NCBI GenBank assembly: GCA_029225065.1
Contig: JAQXVT010000070.1
Span: 1-57,353, forward strand
From: Lachnospiraceae bacterium
GTDB lineage: Bacteria > Bacillota > Clostridia > Lachnospirales > Lachnospiraceae
DNA length: 57,353 nt
Direction: 5' to 3'
The translations under genes were made by a program, and so were the position numbers. Under the pieces are notes generated by a model. It was not told where the DNA came from, searched no databases, and saw nothing but the letters and a program-made list of their open reading frames with translations. How positions within the stretch are numbered: the first letter of the stretch is position 1; each line of letters opens with the position of its first letter. Shown piece by piece: positions 33,502 to 41,380 of this stretch.

Positions 33502-33676
33502 AGATAACATTTCAGGCGAAGCGCGCAGCGAACTGACCTTTGTCATCCGGTTGACCGTGCCTGTTTTGGCAGATGCTGAAAAGACAGATTCCGTATGGTA
33601 TTCATGAAATAGAAATATCAGATCAGCATCCATAAATCAGGTAAAGCTGATAGGAAGCATTGTATCAGACAAAATT

Positions 33677-33726
33677 GCCCCGGGCAGATTCTTTCCGTGT
33701 GAATTCGGATAGGAAGAGCCCGGGGT
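33677..33726 (+). other. Long hairpin between the HMA and P-type ATPase genes
   Basis: Outer stem GCCCCGGGC / GCCCGGGG with an inner CTTTCC / GGATAGGAAG pairing, followed by TTTATC. It may be a weak terminator or a stability element that sets the ratio of HMA protein to ATPase. The remainder of the 352-base gap has no gene. Confidence 0.6.
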
Positions 33727-33853
33727 TTATCAGACAGAGAGCAGGCGCGAAAGCGTGGCGAATGACCAGGTGGGGAGCAGGCACATATGCGTAAGGAAAA
33801 GCCGATGATCCGCCGGGCTTTGGAACTCGCTGTAGGACGGGAGGAGAAAAATT

Positions 33854-35722
33854 ATGAACAAGAAGCAGAAAAAAATGCTGATTCGTATCATTGTAGCGGC
33901 AGTGCTGATCGTTGTGCTGTCCCTGCTTCCAGTGGAAGGCTGGCTGCAGTTTGCATTGTTTATGGTTCCGTATCTGGTAATCGGATACGATATTCTGAAA
34001 AAAGCATGGAAGGGTATCTGCAATAAACAGGTATTTGACGAAAACTTTCTGATGACGGTCGCAACGGTCGGTGCGATTCTGCTTGGAGATTACAAGGAAG
34101 GCGTAGCCGTTATGCTGTTTTATCAGATCGGTGAGCTGTTCCAGAGCTATGCAGTCGGAAAGAGCAGAAGAAATATCAGCGACCTGATGGATATCCGCCC
34201 GGATTACGCGAATGTAGAGCGTGACGGAAAGCTGGAGCAGGTGGATCCGGATGAGGTCGAGATCGGAACAACAATCGTCGTACAGCCGGGTGAAAAAGTG
34301 CCGATCGACGGTATTGTTATAGAAGGAAAATCTTCTCTGAACACGAGTGCACTGACCGGTGAGAGTCTTCCGCGTGACGTTTCCGAGGGAGAGGAAATCA
34401 TCAGCGGCTGCATCAACCTGACAGGTGTGCTTCGCATCCGCACCACAAAGGAATTCGGCGAATCTACGGTAGCGAAGGTTCTGGAGCTTGTGGAAAATTC
34501 CAGTTCCCGCAAGTCTCGTTCCGAGAACTTTATCTCAAAATTTGCACGCGTTTACACACCGGCAGTCTGCTACGGCGCTCTGGCACTGGCGATTCTTCCG
34601 CCGCTTGTCCGGATGTTCTTTATGGGACTTTCCCCGGAATGGGCAGACTGGATTTACCGTGCCCTGACATTCCTTGTAATCAGCTGCCCGTGTGCGCTGG
34701 TCATCAGTATCCCGCTCAGCTTCTTTGCCGGAATCGGCGGAGCAAGCAAGGAAGGCGTACTGGTAAAGGGTTCAAATTATCTGGAAACACTTTCCCAGGC
34801 AAAATATGTGGTATTTGACAAGACCGGAACCATGACACAGGGTGTGTTTGAGGTAAGCGGTGTACATCATTCCAATATGGAAGATGAAAAACTGATCGAG
34901 TATGCGGTACTGGCAGAGAGTGCTTCCTCCCATCCGATCAGCAAGAGCCTTCAGAAGGCCTATGGAAAAGAAATTGACCGCAGCAGAGTCTCTGACATTG
35001 AGGAGATCAGCGGAAACGGTGTGACCGCAGTTGTGGACGGCGTAAAGGTTGCGGCAGGAAATGGCAAGCTGATGAAGCGCCTTGGCATTGAATATCGTGA
35101 ATGCCACCATGTTGGAACGGTTGTGCATATTGCAATCAATGGCGAGTACGCAGGCCATATCCTGATTTCGGATAAGATAAAACCGCATGCAAAAGAGGCA
35201 ATTCGTGATCTGAAGCATGCAGGAATCAAGAAGACCATCATGCTGACCGGCGATATGAAGAAGGTAGCCGATCAGGTAGCACAGGAGCTTGGTATCGACG
35301 AAGTGCACAGCGAGCTGCTTCCGGCGGACAAGGTAACGCAGGTAGAGCGTCTGCTTAGTGAAAAGCATGAAAATGAAAAGCTTGCATTTGTCGGCGACGG
35401 AATCAACGATGCACCGGTACTGTCCCGTGCGGATATCGGTATCGCGATGGGCGCGATGGGATCAGATGCAGCGATTGAAGCGGCAGATGTCGTGCTGATG
35501 GATGATGATCCTCAGAAAATTGCAAAGGCAATCAAGATTTCCAGAAAATGTATCCGTATTGTTTACGAGAATATTTACTTTGCAATCGGAATCAAACTGA
35601 TCTGCCTGGCGCTCGGTGCGCTCGGTATTGCAAACATGTGGATGGCGATTTTTGCGGACGTCGGAGTTATGATTATTGCGGTGCTCAATGCGATCCGCGC
35701 GCTGTTTGTGAAGAATCTGTAA
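33854..35722 (+). CDS. Heavy-metal P1B-type ATPase (Zn/Cd/Pb class)
   Basis: A 622-residue efflux ATPase. An N-terminal helix pair precedes the core; there is no HMA domain. The actuator motif is TGES (near 176), the metal-binding helix has SCPCALV (near 278), phosphorylation motif DKTGTMT (near 322), ATP-binding HP in SSHPISK, and GDGINDAP (near 514). The last helices contain MWMAIFADVGVMI, whose conserved Asp is a mark of zinc/cadmium/lead exporters. It would remove excess divalent ions from the cytoplasm. Its neighbours, a separate HMA protein and an ArsR regulator, form a complete resistance cassette. GGGAGGAG precedes the start. Confidence 0.93.
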   Translation: MNKKQKKMLIRIIVAAVLIVVLSLLPVEGWLQFALFMVPYLVIGYDILKKAWKGICNKQVFDENFLMTVATVGAILLGDYKEGVAVMLFYQIGELFQSYAVGKSRRNISDLMDIRPDYANVERDGKLEQVDPDEVEIGTTIVVQPGEKVPIDGIVIEGKSSLNTSALTGESLPRDVSEGEEIISGCINLTGVLRIRTTKEFGESTVAKVLELVENSSSRKSRSENFISKFARVYTPAVCYGALALAILPPLVRMFFMGLSPEWADWIYRALTFLVISCPCALVISIPLSFFAGIGGASKEGVLVKGSNYLETLSQAKYVVFDKTGTMTQGVFEVSGVHHSNMEDEKLIEYAVLAESASSHPISKSLQKAYGKEIDRSRVSDIEEISGNGVTAVVDGVKVAAGNGKLMKRLGIEYRECHHVGTVVHIAINGEYAGHILISDKIKPHAKEAIRDLKHAGIKKTIMLTGDMKKVADQVAQELGIDEVHSELLPADKVTQVERLLSEKHENEKLAFVGDGINDAPVLSRADIGIAMGAMGSDAAIEAADVVLMDDDPQKIAKAIKISRKCIRIVYENIYFAIGIKLICLALGALGIANMWMAIFADVGVMIIAVLNAIRALFVKNL

Positions 35723-35725
35723 TTG

Positions 35726-35795
35726 GTTATTGTTCATGAGCAGGTAGTGAACACGGATTGCGAATGTCCTCTTTACAGTGAAATCTGAACAGCAA
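35726..35795 (+). repeat. Repeat R7 inside an element with GTTAYTGTTCA inverted ends
   Basis: Left end GTTATTGTTCA (35726-35736), right end TCTGAACAGCAAC (35784-35795 region). Between them is GTGAACACGGATTGCGAATGTCC, here described by its parts: a GGATTGCGAATGTCC core preceded by AGCAGGTAGTGAAC. It starts directly after the ATPase stop codon. Confidence 0.6.
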
Positions 35796-35907
35796 CTGTA
35801 ACAGATGGCAGGAGGCAGAAACATACAGGGCATCTGTGCCTGATGAAAGGGATACAGCCGGGGAGGCAAAAGCTTACCCGGCTGTAAACAGATGGAGCGG
35901 ATTGAGA

Positions 35908-35955
35908 TTACAGGCAGCGAAACGGATTGCGAATGTCTGCTTTGATGTTGACAGG
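35908..35955 (+). repeat. Dispersed intergenic repeat, copy R8
   Basis: CAGGCAGCGAAACGGATTGC then GAATGTCTGCTTTGATG: the same order as the 3' module of R3. It is the second copy in the 360-base gap between the ATPase and ArsR genes. The rest of that gap has a CAGCCGGG / CCCGGCTG hairpin (about 35851-35885) and the ArsR ribosome binding site. Confidence 0.65.
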
Positions 35956-36082
35956 AACAGGTTTCTGGTATAACGGGTACGGTGATGCCGTGCGGCAATG
36001 GTGTGAAAAGCCATTGGGTACGCCGTACAGAGGGAAAATCCTGACAGAAGGATCTTTATAATATAAGAGGAGGTAGATCAGG

Positions 36083-36481
36083 ATGACAGAAAAAGAAATA
36101 ACAAAAAAAGAAATGACAGAAAATGAGAAAGAGCAGGAATGCTGTGAGGAATGTGAAGTGCATGAAAATCTTCTGGAAATTGTAAACCGTACGATGCCGG
36201 AGGAGACGGAATTGTATGATCTGGCGGAATTGTTTAAAATATTCGGGGATTCTACGCGGATTCGCATCCTCTTTGTATTGTTTGAATCAGAGGTGTGTGT
36301 CTGTGACCTTGCAGCGGTTCTCAATATGACACAGTCAGCGATCTCGCACCAGCTGCGCATTCTCAAGCAGAGTCGTCTGGTCAAGAGCCGCAGAGAGGGC
36401 AAGTCCGTGTTCTATTCCCTGGCGGATGAGCATGTGCGCGCGATTATTGCGCAGGGACAGGAGCACATTGAGGAAGACTGA
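36083..36481 (+). CDS. ArsR/SmtB family metal-responsive repressor (CadC-like)
   Basis: A 132-residue winged-helix repressor. The N-terminal extension carries CCEECEVHE (about 19-27), and helix alpha-3 holds EVCVCDLAAVL (about 69-79), the metal-sensing cysteine motif of CadC-type sensors. The recognition helix is MTQSAISHQLRILKQSRLV. Metal binding releases DNA. It most likely represses the cassette from the operator at 33071-33092, although it lies 3 kb downstream. An AGGAGG site precedes the start. Confidence 0.92.
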   Translation: MTEKEITKKEMTENEKEQECCEECEVHENLLEIVNRTMPEETELYDLAELFKIFGDSTRIRILFVLFESEVCVCDLAAVLNMTQSAISHQLRILKQSRLVKSRREGKSVFYSLADEHVRAIIAQGQEHIEED

Positions 36482-36507
36482 GGTGTCTGGCGCTTTAATC
36501 GAGATAA

Positions 36508-36565
36508 GCAAGTCCCCGCTTACTGTTTATAGTTCTTTGCAACTGAAACAGCAGGTGGGGACTTT
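36508..36565. terminator. Hairpin between converging arsR and Gx transporter genes
   Basis: AAGTCCCC / GGGGACTT with an inner ACTGTTT / AAACAG pairing. TTTTGCC follows on the plus strand. It probably terminates both genes. Its outer arms and an AGCAGGTGGGG segment resemble the inner stem of repeat R3. Confidence 0.7.
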
Positions 36566-36578
36566 TGCCTGGTTCGGG

Positions 36579-37064
36579 TCAAATTCGACGTGACACTTCT
36601 GAAGTAACAATACCGACCACCGCGCCGGTCGCGACTCCGGCGATCAGCAGCGCGGGCGCATAATAGATCAGCGAAAGACTTTCGACGACTATCATAGCAG
36701 CAATCAGCTGTCCGATGTTGTGAAAGACGCCGCCGAGAATGCTGAGCATCACCGGTGAGATGGTGGTCTTTTTCTGGAAGAAAGCCATGGCACACAGGCT
36801 GAGCGCGGCGCCTGCGAAGCTGTAGACAATTCCAAAGAGATTTCCAAACAGAAAACCAATGATTAAAATGCGGGCTGCCGATACTACGGCAGCCTCTTTC
36901 CATGTGTATCGAAGCAAAAGAAAGAGGACGGCGAGATTGGCAAGACCGAGCTTAATGCCGGGAACACCCGGAAAGACGGGCAGCAGTGATTCGATATATC
37001 CAAAGATCGAAGCAAGCGCGGTGAAAAGACCGAGCCGGGCAAGCTTATGAGTGTCAAGTGTCAT
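36579..37064 (-). CDS. Gx transporter family membrane protein (Hpre_diP_synt_I)
   Basis: A 161-residue integral membrane protein with five to six helices. It belongs to the group named heptaprenyl diphosphate synthase component I, which by fold looks like a small-molecule transporter (S-component-like). Landmarks are LGLFTALASIFGYIESLLP (about 10-28), GIKLGLANLAVLFLL and GGVFHNIGQLIAA. The start at 37064 (MTLDTHK) has GAGAGGA upstream; an open frame continuing far upstream is antisense to the PLP enzyme gene and is not part of the protein. The usual NusG-like domain partner is not seen here. Confidence 0.8.
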   Translation of the reverse strand: MTLDTHKLARLGLFTALASIFGYIESLLPVFPGVPGIKLGLANLAVLFLLLRYTWKEAAVVSAARILIIGFLFGNLFGIVYSFAGAALSLCAMAFFQKKTTISPVMLSILGGVFHNIGQLIAAMIVVESLSLIYYAPALLIAGVATGAVVGIVTSEVSRRI

Positions 37065-37346
37065 AATAAGAAAATCCTCTCTGAAAAGTAATGAAATGAA
37101 TTTGCCTGCAGCTGTTGCAAAACAAGAATCAGACCATATAATTACAGACTCTATCAAGTGCATGGATTCAGTGTAACAGTTGGAGCAGAAAGGTGTCAAG
37201 TGCAGATGAACTACAGGAAAGTCCCTGAAATGAAGAGAGAACAGACTGGCTGAATGCGAAGAACAGGAAAGATAGCTGCATGTGTGCTGATGCAGGAAAA
37301 ATAACCAGCTATAGGAGATCCCGAATACCAGCCGTTTCTTCGTGCG

Positions 37347-37375
37347 TTGACACATCTTTTTCTCTGTGGTACTAT
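37347..37375 (+). promoter_or_regulatory. Promoter of the C-S lyase genes
   Basis: TTGACA (37347-37352), a 17-bp spacer and TACTAT (37370-37375), about 75 bases before the start codon. No riboswitch (such as an S-box) was recognised in the short leader. Confidence 0.75.
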
Positions 37376-37451
37376 TTTCTAAATTAATTCTACAAAACTG
37401 ATAGGAATAATAGAGACAAAGATAAAGAGGCAGAAGAAAAGGAGAAAAATT

Positions 37452-38597
37452 ATGGCTTATCATTTTGAAACACGATGTATTCACGGTGACCGATGTTTGG
37501 ATAAGAACCATCCGTACGGTGCCGTTTCCACTCCGATTTTCCAGACAGCAACCTTTATTCATCCGGGTCCCGGACAGTCGACCGGCTATGATTATACGCG
37601 CGTGAACAATCCGACGAGAGATGAGCTTGAAAAGACCGTTTCCTCGCTGGAGCATGCGTATGATACGATGACCTGTACGAACGGGATGGCGGCAATTGGG
37701 CTGTGTCTGGAATTTTTCTTTCCGGGCGATCATATTATCTGTACGGAGGACCTCTACGGCGGCTCTGTGCGCATGTTTGACAATGCGAAAAAGCAGAGAG
37801 GGCTGAGCTTTACCTACGTCGATACCGCGGATGAAGCACTTGTAGAGCAGCAGATTACGGAGCATACAAAGGCAATCTACGTCGAGACGCCGAGCAATCC
37901 GACGATGCGCGTCACCGACCTGCGGGCAATGCGCCGTCTGGCAGACCGCTACGGGCTGTATCTGATCGTGGACAATACGTTTCTGACACCGTATCTGCAA
38001 AAGCCGATCGACCTCGGCGCAGATATGGTCATCCACAGCGGCACAAAGTATCTGGGCGGACATAACGATACGCTGGCCGGTTTTCTGTGCGTGAAGACGC
38101 CGGAGCTCTCCGAGACGGCACGTTTTTACTTTAAGACGAACGGCTGCTGCCTTTCTCCGTTTGACAGCTTTCTGATCCTGCGCGGCATCAAGACGCTGCC
38201 GGTACGGATGGATCGCCAGCAGAGCAACGCGCAGAAAATCGCGCAGTGGCTGAAGGAGCAGAAAAACGTGGAGCAGGTGTATTATACGGGACTTCCGGAG
38301 CATCCGGGCTATGAGGTAAACAAAGCGCAGGCAAAGGGACCAGGCGCGATGATCTCCTTCCGGGTGAAAGATGCGGCTGCTGCAAAGCGCGCGCTTGAAA
38401 AAGTGCAGTTAATTTCGTTTGCGGAGAGCCTTGGCGGTGTGGAGACACTGCTGACCTACCCGACGCTGCAGACACACGGTGATGTGCCGGCCGAAGTAAA
38501 AGAACGGCTTGGCATTACGGATGATTTCCTGCGGCTGTCGGTCGGCATCGAGGATGTGGACGATCTGATCGCGGATCTGGCACAGGCGCTTGAATAA
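37452..38597 (+). CDS. Cystathionine gamma-synthase/lyase family PLP enzyme
   Basis: A 381-residue Cys/Met metabolism PLP enzyme acting on sulfur amino acids. It has the N-terminal YTRVNNPTRDELE motif (about 49-61), the PLP-binding Asp in YLIVDNTFLTP (about 176) and the Schiff-base Lys in IHSGTKYLGGHND (near 201). Whether it is a gamma-synthase, gamma-lyase or homocysteine synthase cannot be settled by reading. AAAAGGAG precedes the start. A second C-S lyase follows after 120 bases, suggesting a joint role in methionine/cysteine interconversion. Confidence 0.9.
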   Translation: MAYHFETRCIHGDRCLDKNHPYGAVSTPIFQTATFIHPGPGQSTGYDYTRVNNPTRDELEKTVSSLEHAYDTMTCTNGMAAIGLCLEFFFPGDHIICTEDLYGGSVRMFDNAKKQRGLSFTYVDTADEALVEQQITEHTKAIYVETPSNPTMRVTDLRAMRRLADRYGLYLIVDNTFLTPYLQKPIDLGADMVIHSGTKYLGGHNDTLAGFLCVKTPELSETARFYFKTNGCCLSPFDSFLILRGIKTLPVRMDRQQSNAQKIAQWLKEQKNVEQVYYTGLPEHPGYEVNKAQAKGPGAMISFRVKDAAAAKRALEKVQLISFAESLGGVETLLTYPTLQTHGDVPAEVKERLGITDDFLRLSVGIEDVDDLIADLAQALE

Positions 38598-38717
38598 AAA
38601 ATGTGCTGATCAATCAGTTGGCATGCGCATAGAAAAAGTGTGGGTAAACACTTGTAAAGATCTCTGGGTAATGCAAAACATTGCCAGAAAGAAACGAACT
38701 CCGGAGGAAAAAACGAC

Positions 38718-39902
38718 ATGAAATACGATTTTGACACAGTCATCGACCGGCGCGGCACCAAAAGCCTGAAATATGATTTTGCAAAGGAACGTGGAAGGGA
38801 TGAGAATATTTTACCGCTTTGGGTGGCGGATATGGATTTTCGGACCGTTCCGGAGGTATCAAAGCGCCTTGCGGAGGCTGCGCTTCACGGAATTTATGGC
38901 TACAGTGAGGCGAAAGAGGATTATTTTGAAGCGATCCGCAGATGGTATGAGCACCATTTTGGATGGAATCCGAAAGCCAGCTGGCTGATTAAGACGCCAG
39001 GCGTGGTGTTTGCCATCGCAGCGGCAGTCCGGGCATTCACGAAGCCGGGGGAGGGCGTGCTGATTCAGCAGCCGGTCTATTATCCATTCAGTGAGGCGAT
39101 CACGGACAATGGGCGCGTGCTGGTCAACAGTCCGCTGAAGCTGAAAGACGGTCATTATGAGGTGGATTTTGAGGATTTCGAGCAAAAGATCGTGGAGCAG
39201 AAGGTAAAACTGTTTCTGCTGTGCAGCCCGCACAACCCGGTGGGGCGCGTCTGGAAGGAAGCAGAGCTGCGCCGGATGGGAGATATCTGCCTGACACACG
39301 GCGTAAAGATTGTCAGCGATGAGATCCACGGTGATTTTACGTATCCGGGGCACCATCAGATTGTGTTTGCATCTCTTGGGGAGTCGTATGCGGAGAATTC
39401 CGTGATCTGTACAGCTCCGAGCAAGACGTTCAATCTGGCGGGTCTTCAGGTATCCAACATTTTTATTCCGAATCCGCAGCTGCGCAGGCAGTTTAAAAAA
39501 GCCGTCGACGCGGCAGGCTACAGTCAGCTGAACCTGATGGGACTGGTCGGCTGTCAGGCTGCCTATGAGACGGGGGAGGAGTGGCTGAAGCAGCTGAAAG
39601 AATACCTGCAGGGAAATCTTAATTTTGTGCGCAGCTATCTGCAGACAGAGCTGCCGCAGATCCATCTGATCGAGCCGGAGGGCACGTATCTTTTGTGGCT
39701 TGATTTCCGGGCGCTCGGACTGACAGAAGCACAGCGTGTGGATTTGATCGAGAAAAAAGCGCGTCTGTGGGTTGACAGCGGCGCAATGTTCGGCGTGGAC
39801 GGCGAGGGATTTGAGCGCATCAACATTGCCTGCCCGCGTACAACGCTGAAACAGGCACTGGATCAGTTGAGAGATGCCGTGAACGCGCAGATGGGTCGAT
39901 AG
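38718..39902 (+). CDS. MalY/PatB family C-S lyase (cystathionine beta-lyase type)
   Basis: A 394-residue fold-type I aminotransferase-like PLP enzyme. Family landmarks: LPLWVADMDFRTVPEV (about 33-48), CSPHNPVGRVW near 173, the PLP-binding Asp in VSDEIHGDF near 205 and the Schiff-base Lys in APSKTFNLAGLQ near 238. Members cleave cystathionine to homocysteine, ammonia and pyruvate. It likely shares the promoter of the preceding enzyme. GGAGGAAA precedes the start. A hairpin follows (39905-39929, CAGC.GAAAAC / GTTTTCCGCTG) without a T tail. Confidence 0.9.
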   Translation: MKYDFDTVIDRRGTKSLKYDFAKERGRDENILPLWVADMDFRTVPEVSKRLAEAALHGIYGYSEAKEDYFEAIRRWYEHHFGWNPKASWLIKTPGVVFAIAAAVRAFTKPGEGVLIQQPVYYPFSEAITDNGRVLVNSPLKLKDGHYEVDFEDFEQKIVEQKVKLFLLCSPHNPVGRVWKEAELRRMGDICLTHGVKIVSDEIHGDFTYPGHHQIVFASLGESYAENSVICTAPSKTFNLAGLQVSNIFIPNPQLRRQFKKAVDAAGYSQLNLMGLVGCQAAYETGEEWLKQLKEYLQGNLNFVRSYLQTELPQIHLIEPEGTYLLWLDFRALGLTEAQRVDLIEKKARLWVDSGAMFGVDGEGFERINIACPRTTLKQALDQLRDAVNAQMGR

Positions 39903-39944
39903 ACAGCAGAAAACGGTGGTTTTCCGCTGTACTGCGATAAAATT

Positions 39945-40026
39945 ATTGAGAAATGATTCTCAATAATCATCTTGACAGATAACAGAAGTTAGTATATATT
40001 AATCATAGTTAGTGAGAACTACTAAC
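39945..40026 (+). promoter_or_regulatory. Iron-locus promoter P1 with Fur-like palindrome and two TTAG/CTAA operators
   Basis: ATTGAGAA-N4-TTCTCAAT (39945-39964), resembling a Fur-family box, precedes TTGACA (39972-39977), a 17-bp spacer and TATATT (39995-40000). TTAGTATATATTAA (39989-40002) covers the -10. GTTAGT-N7-ACTAAC (40008-40026) covers the start region. The same layout, base for base in spacing, is found before feoA (41945-42002). Confidence 0.75.
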
Positions 40027-40193
40027 GAAAGCTGAAAATACAGGCAGGAAAGCATCGGGCAAAGTGACACAGAATGTCGTCTGAAAGGCAGTCCTGACAA
40101 AAAAGAAAGCAGTAGAAAACATCAGAAGAGATGGGATGCTGTAAAACCAGAAAATACGGTCCGACCGGGCGTTTTGCATCATCCCTGTTTTTG
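40007..40193 (+). ncRNA. Candidate iron-regulated small RNA or terminated leader
   Basis: Promoter P1 would start transcription near 40007. A strong terminator lies at 40133-40193: stem GGGATGcTGTAAAAC / GTTTTGCAtCATCCC with one mismatch, then TGTTTTTG. Between them there is no reading frame with a ribosome binding site (the longest ATG frame is seven codons). The predicted product is a ~187-nt RNA. It may be a free regulatory RNA, or an attenuated leader for the DUF2325 gene 160 bases on. Confidence 0.5.
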
Positions 40194-40203
40194 TAAATGA
40201 GAG

Positions 40204-40234
40204 TTAGCAACAACTAACTAAAGACAGTTATAGT
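40204..40234 (+). promoter_or_regulatory. Third TTAG-N6-CTAA operator and possible second promoter
   Basis: AGTTAG-CAACAA-CTAACT (core 40204-40217) lies just after the terminator at 40193. TATAGT (40229-40234) could be a -10 whose -35 region is covered by the operator. It would give the DUF2325 gene its own iron-responsive promoter. Confidence 0.55.
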
Positions 40235-40353
40235 AAAACCAAAACGCAGAAATGGTGAAAGAATAGAGAAAGTATGGCTGCGGAAAATTGGAACGCAGGA
40301 ATTTACAGAGTTTCACACAGCTGCGCGGAGGACATCAGGAATGGAGGTAACGT

Positions 40354-40635
40354 ATGAGCGTTGTGATTATCGGTGGAAATGAGAGAATGGTATGTCAGTA
40401 TGCGGACATCTGCAAGTGTTATGGGTGCAAGGCAAAGGTGTTCGCCAAGGAGAACGGACCAATCCGCAAAAAGATCGGATGCCCGGATCTGCTGATTCTG
40501 TTTACCAACACGGTTTCTCACAAGATGGTGATCGCGGCGTCCCAGGAAGCAAAGCGCAGCAACATTCCGGTGGCAAGAGTCCATGCAAGCAGCGCAGCAG
40601 CACTGAAGAATGTGCTGGAGGAATACTGCGCATAA
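40354..40635 (+). CDS. DUF2325 domain protein
   Basis: A 93-residue protein of DUF2325: SVVIIGGNERM at the N-terminus, a Cys pair in YADICKCYGCKAKVF (about 17-31), and DLLILFTNTVSHKM near 50. The fold looks like a small Rossmann-type domain; its biochemistry is unknown. The position between iron-type operators and the feo genes suggests a role in metal homeostasis. GGAGGTAACGT precedes the start. Confidence 0.8.
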   Translation: MSVVIIGGNERMVCQYADICKCYGCKAKVFAKENGPIRKKIGCPDLLILFTNTVSHKMVIAASQEAKRSNIPVARVHASSAAALKNVLEEYCA

Positions 40636-40707
40636 TGCGCAAGAGGGCAATCAATTTGCTTCACAAATTGGTTGCAAAGCATACAATGGCCGGAGAACGG
40701 CTACACT

Positions 40708-40747
40708 GTTACTGTTCAGACCGAAAGACTGGCTTTGAACAGTGAGA
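40708..40747 (+). repeat. Short element with ACTGTTCA/TGAACAGT inverted ends
   Basis: GTTACTGTTCAGA (40708-40720) matches the left ends of the elements at 27370 and 35726; TGAACAGT (40736-40743) is its inverted partner. Only 17 bases lie between, so it can form a hairpin in the DUF2325-DUF3793 transcript. Confidence 0.55.
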
Positions 40748-40774
40748 AAAGAAAATGCAGAAAAAGGAGCCGTT

Positions 40775-41326
40775 ATGCTGGAAGAATATCTGATTGGAAA
40801 CTGTTCGCCGACGCTTGCGTCACTGAAAACAGCAAACCTGTTCAGTATGCCATATGAATCAGAAGAAGAGCTTCTGAGTCAGATCGCATACTGGAACGAG
40901 GAGATGAAAGAAAAAGGAATCAGTGTCGTGCTGCTTAGAAAGCACGACACGAAGGCACTGGTTTACGTATGCCGCAAGGCGCGCCTGGAGGAGAATCTGA
41001 AAAAGCCGGGTGTGGCAGAGTTCCTTTTGGGATATGGTTATCAGACTACCGAGGTGGAAACAGCGCTGTCACATTTAAAGGAGCGGCTGGCCGGACAGGA
41101 CGGATTTCCGCATGAGATCGGAATTTTCCTGGATTATCCGCTTGGTGATGTGATTGGTTTTATTGAAAATGCAGGACACAATTTCAAATGCTCCGGCTGC
41201 TGGAAGGTGTACTGCAACGAGTGCGAGGCAGTGAAGCTGTTCGCGAGATATAAAAAATGCCGGGACGTGTATCTGCGTCTTTGGCATCAGGGAAGGAGCG
41301 TTCTGCAGCTCACGGTAGCTGCATAA
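40775..41326 (+). CDS. DUF3793 family protein
   Basis: A 183-residue soluble protein of DUF3793. Visible features are the GNCSPTLASLKTANLF N-terminus, ISVVLLRKHDTKALVYVCR near residue 52, GIFLDYPLGDVIGFIENAG near 120 and a Cys cluster CSGCWKVYCNECEA near 145, which could bind a metal. The start at 40775 (MLEEYL) has AAAGGAG upstream; an in-frame start at 40742 has none. In Clostridia such genes are often near flavodoxin and iron genes, as here. Function not established. Confidence 0.8.
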   Translation: MLEEYLIGNCSPTLASLKTANLFSMPYESEEELLSQIAYWNEEMKEKGISVVLLRKHDTKALVYVCRKARLEENLKKPGVAEFLLGYGYQTTEVETALSHLKERLAGQDGFPHEIGIFLDYPLGDVIGFIENAGHNFKCSGCWKVYCNECEAVKLFARYKKCRDVYLRLWHQGRSVLQLTVAA

Positions 41327-41380
41327 CCATGTGATGCAAAACATCACGATATATAGAAAATAAGAAAGAAGGACAAAACA

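Noticed and set aside
37376-37451. Possible S-box (SAM) riboswitch before the C-S lyase genes
   Set aside because: The leader is under 80 nt and lacks the conserved S-box core.
36579-38303. A 574-codon minus-strand open frame
   Set aside because: Only the last ~161 codons match the Gx transporter family and have their own start and ribosome site at 37064. The remainder is antisense to the PLP enzyme gene at 37452.
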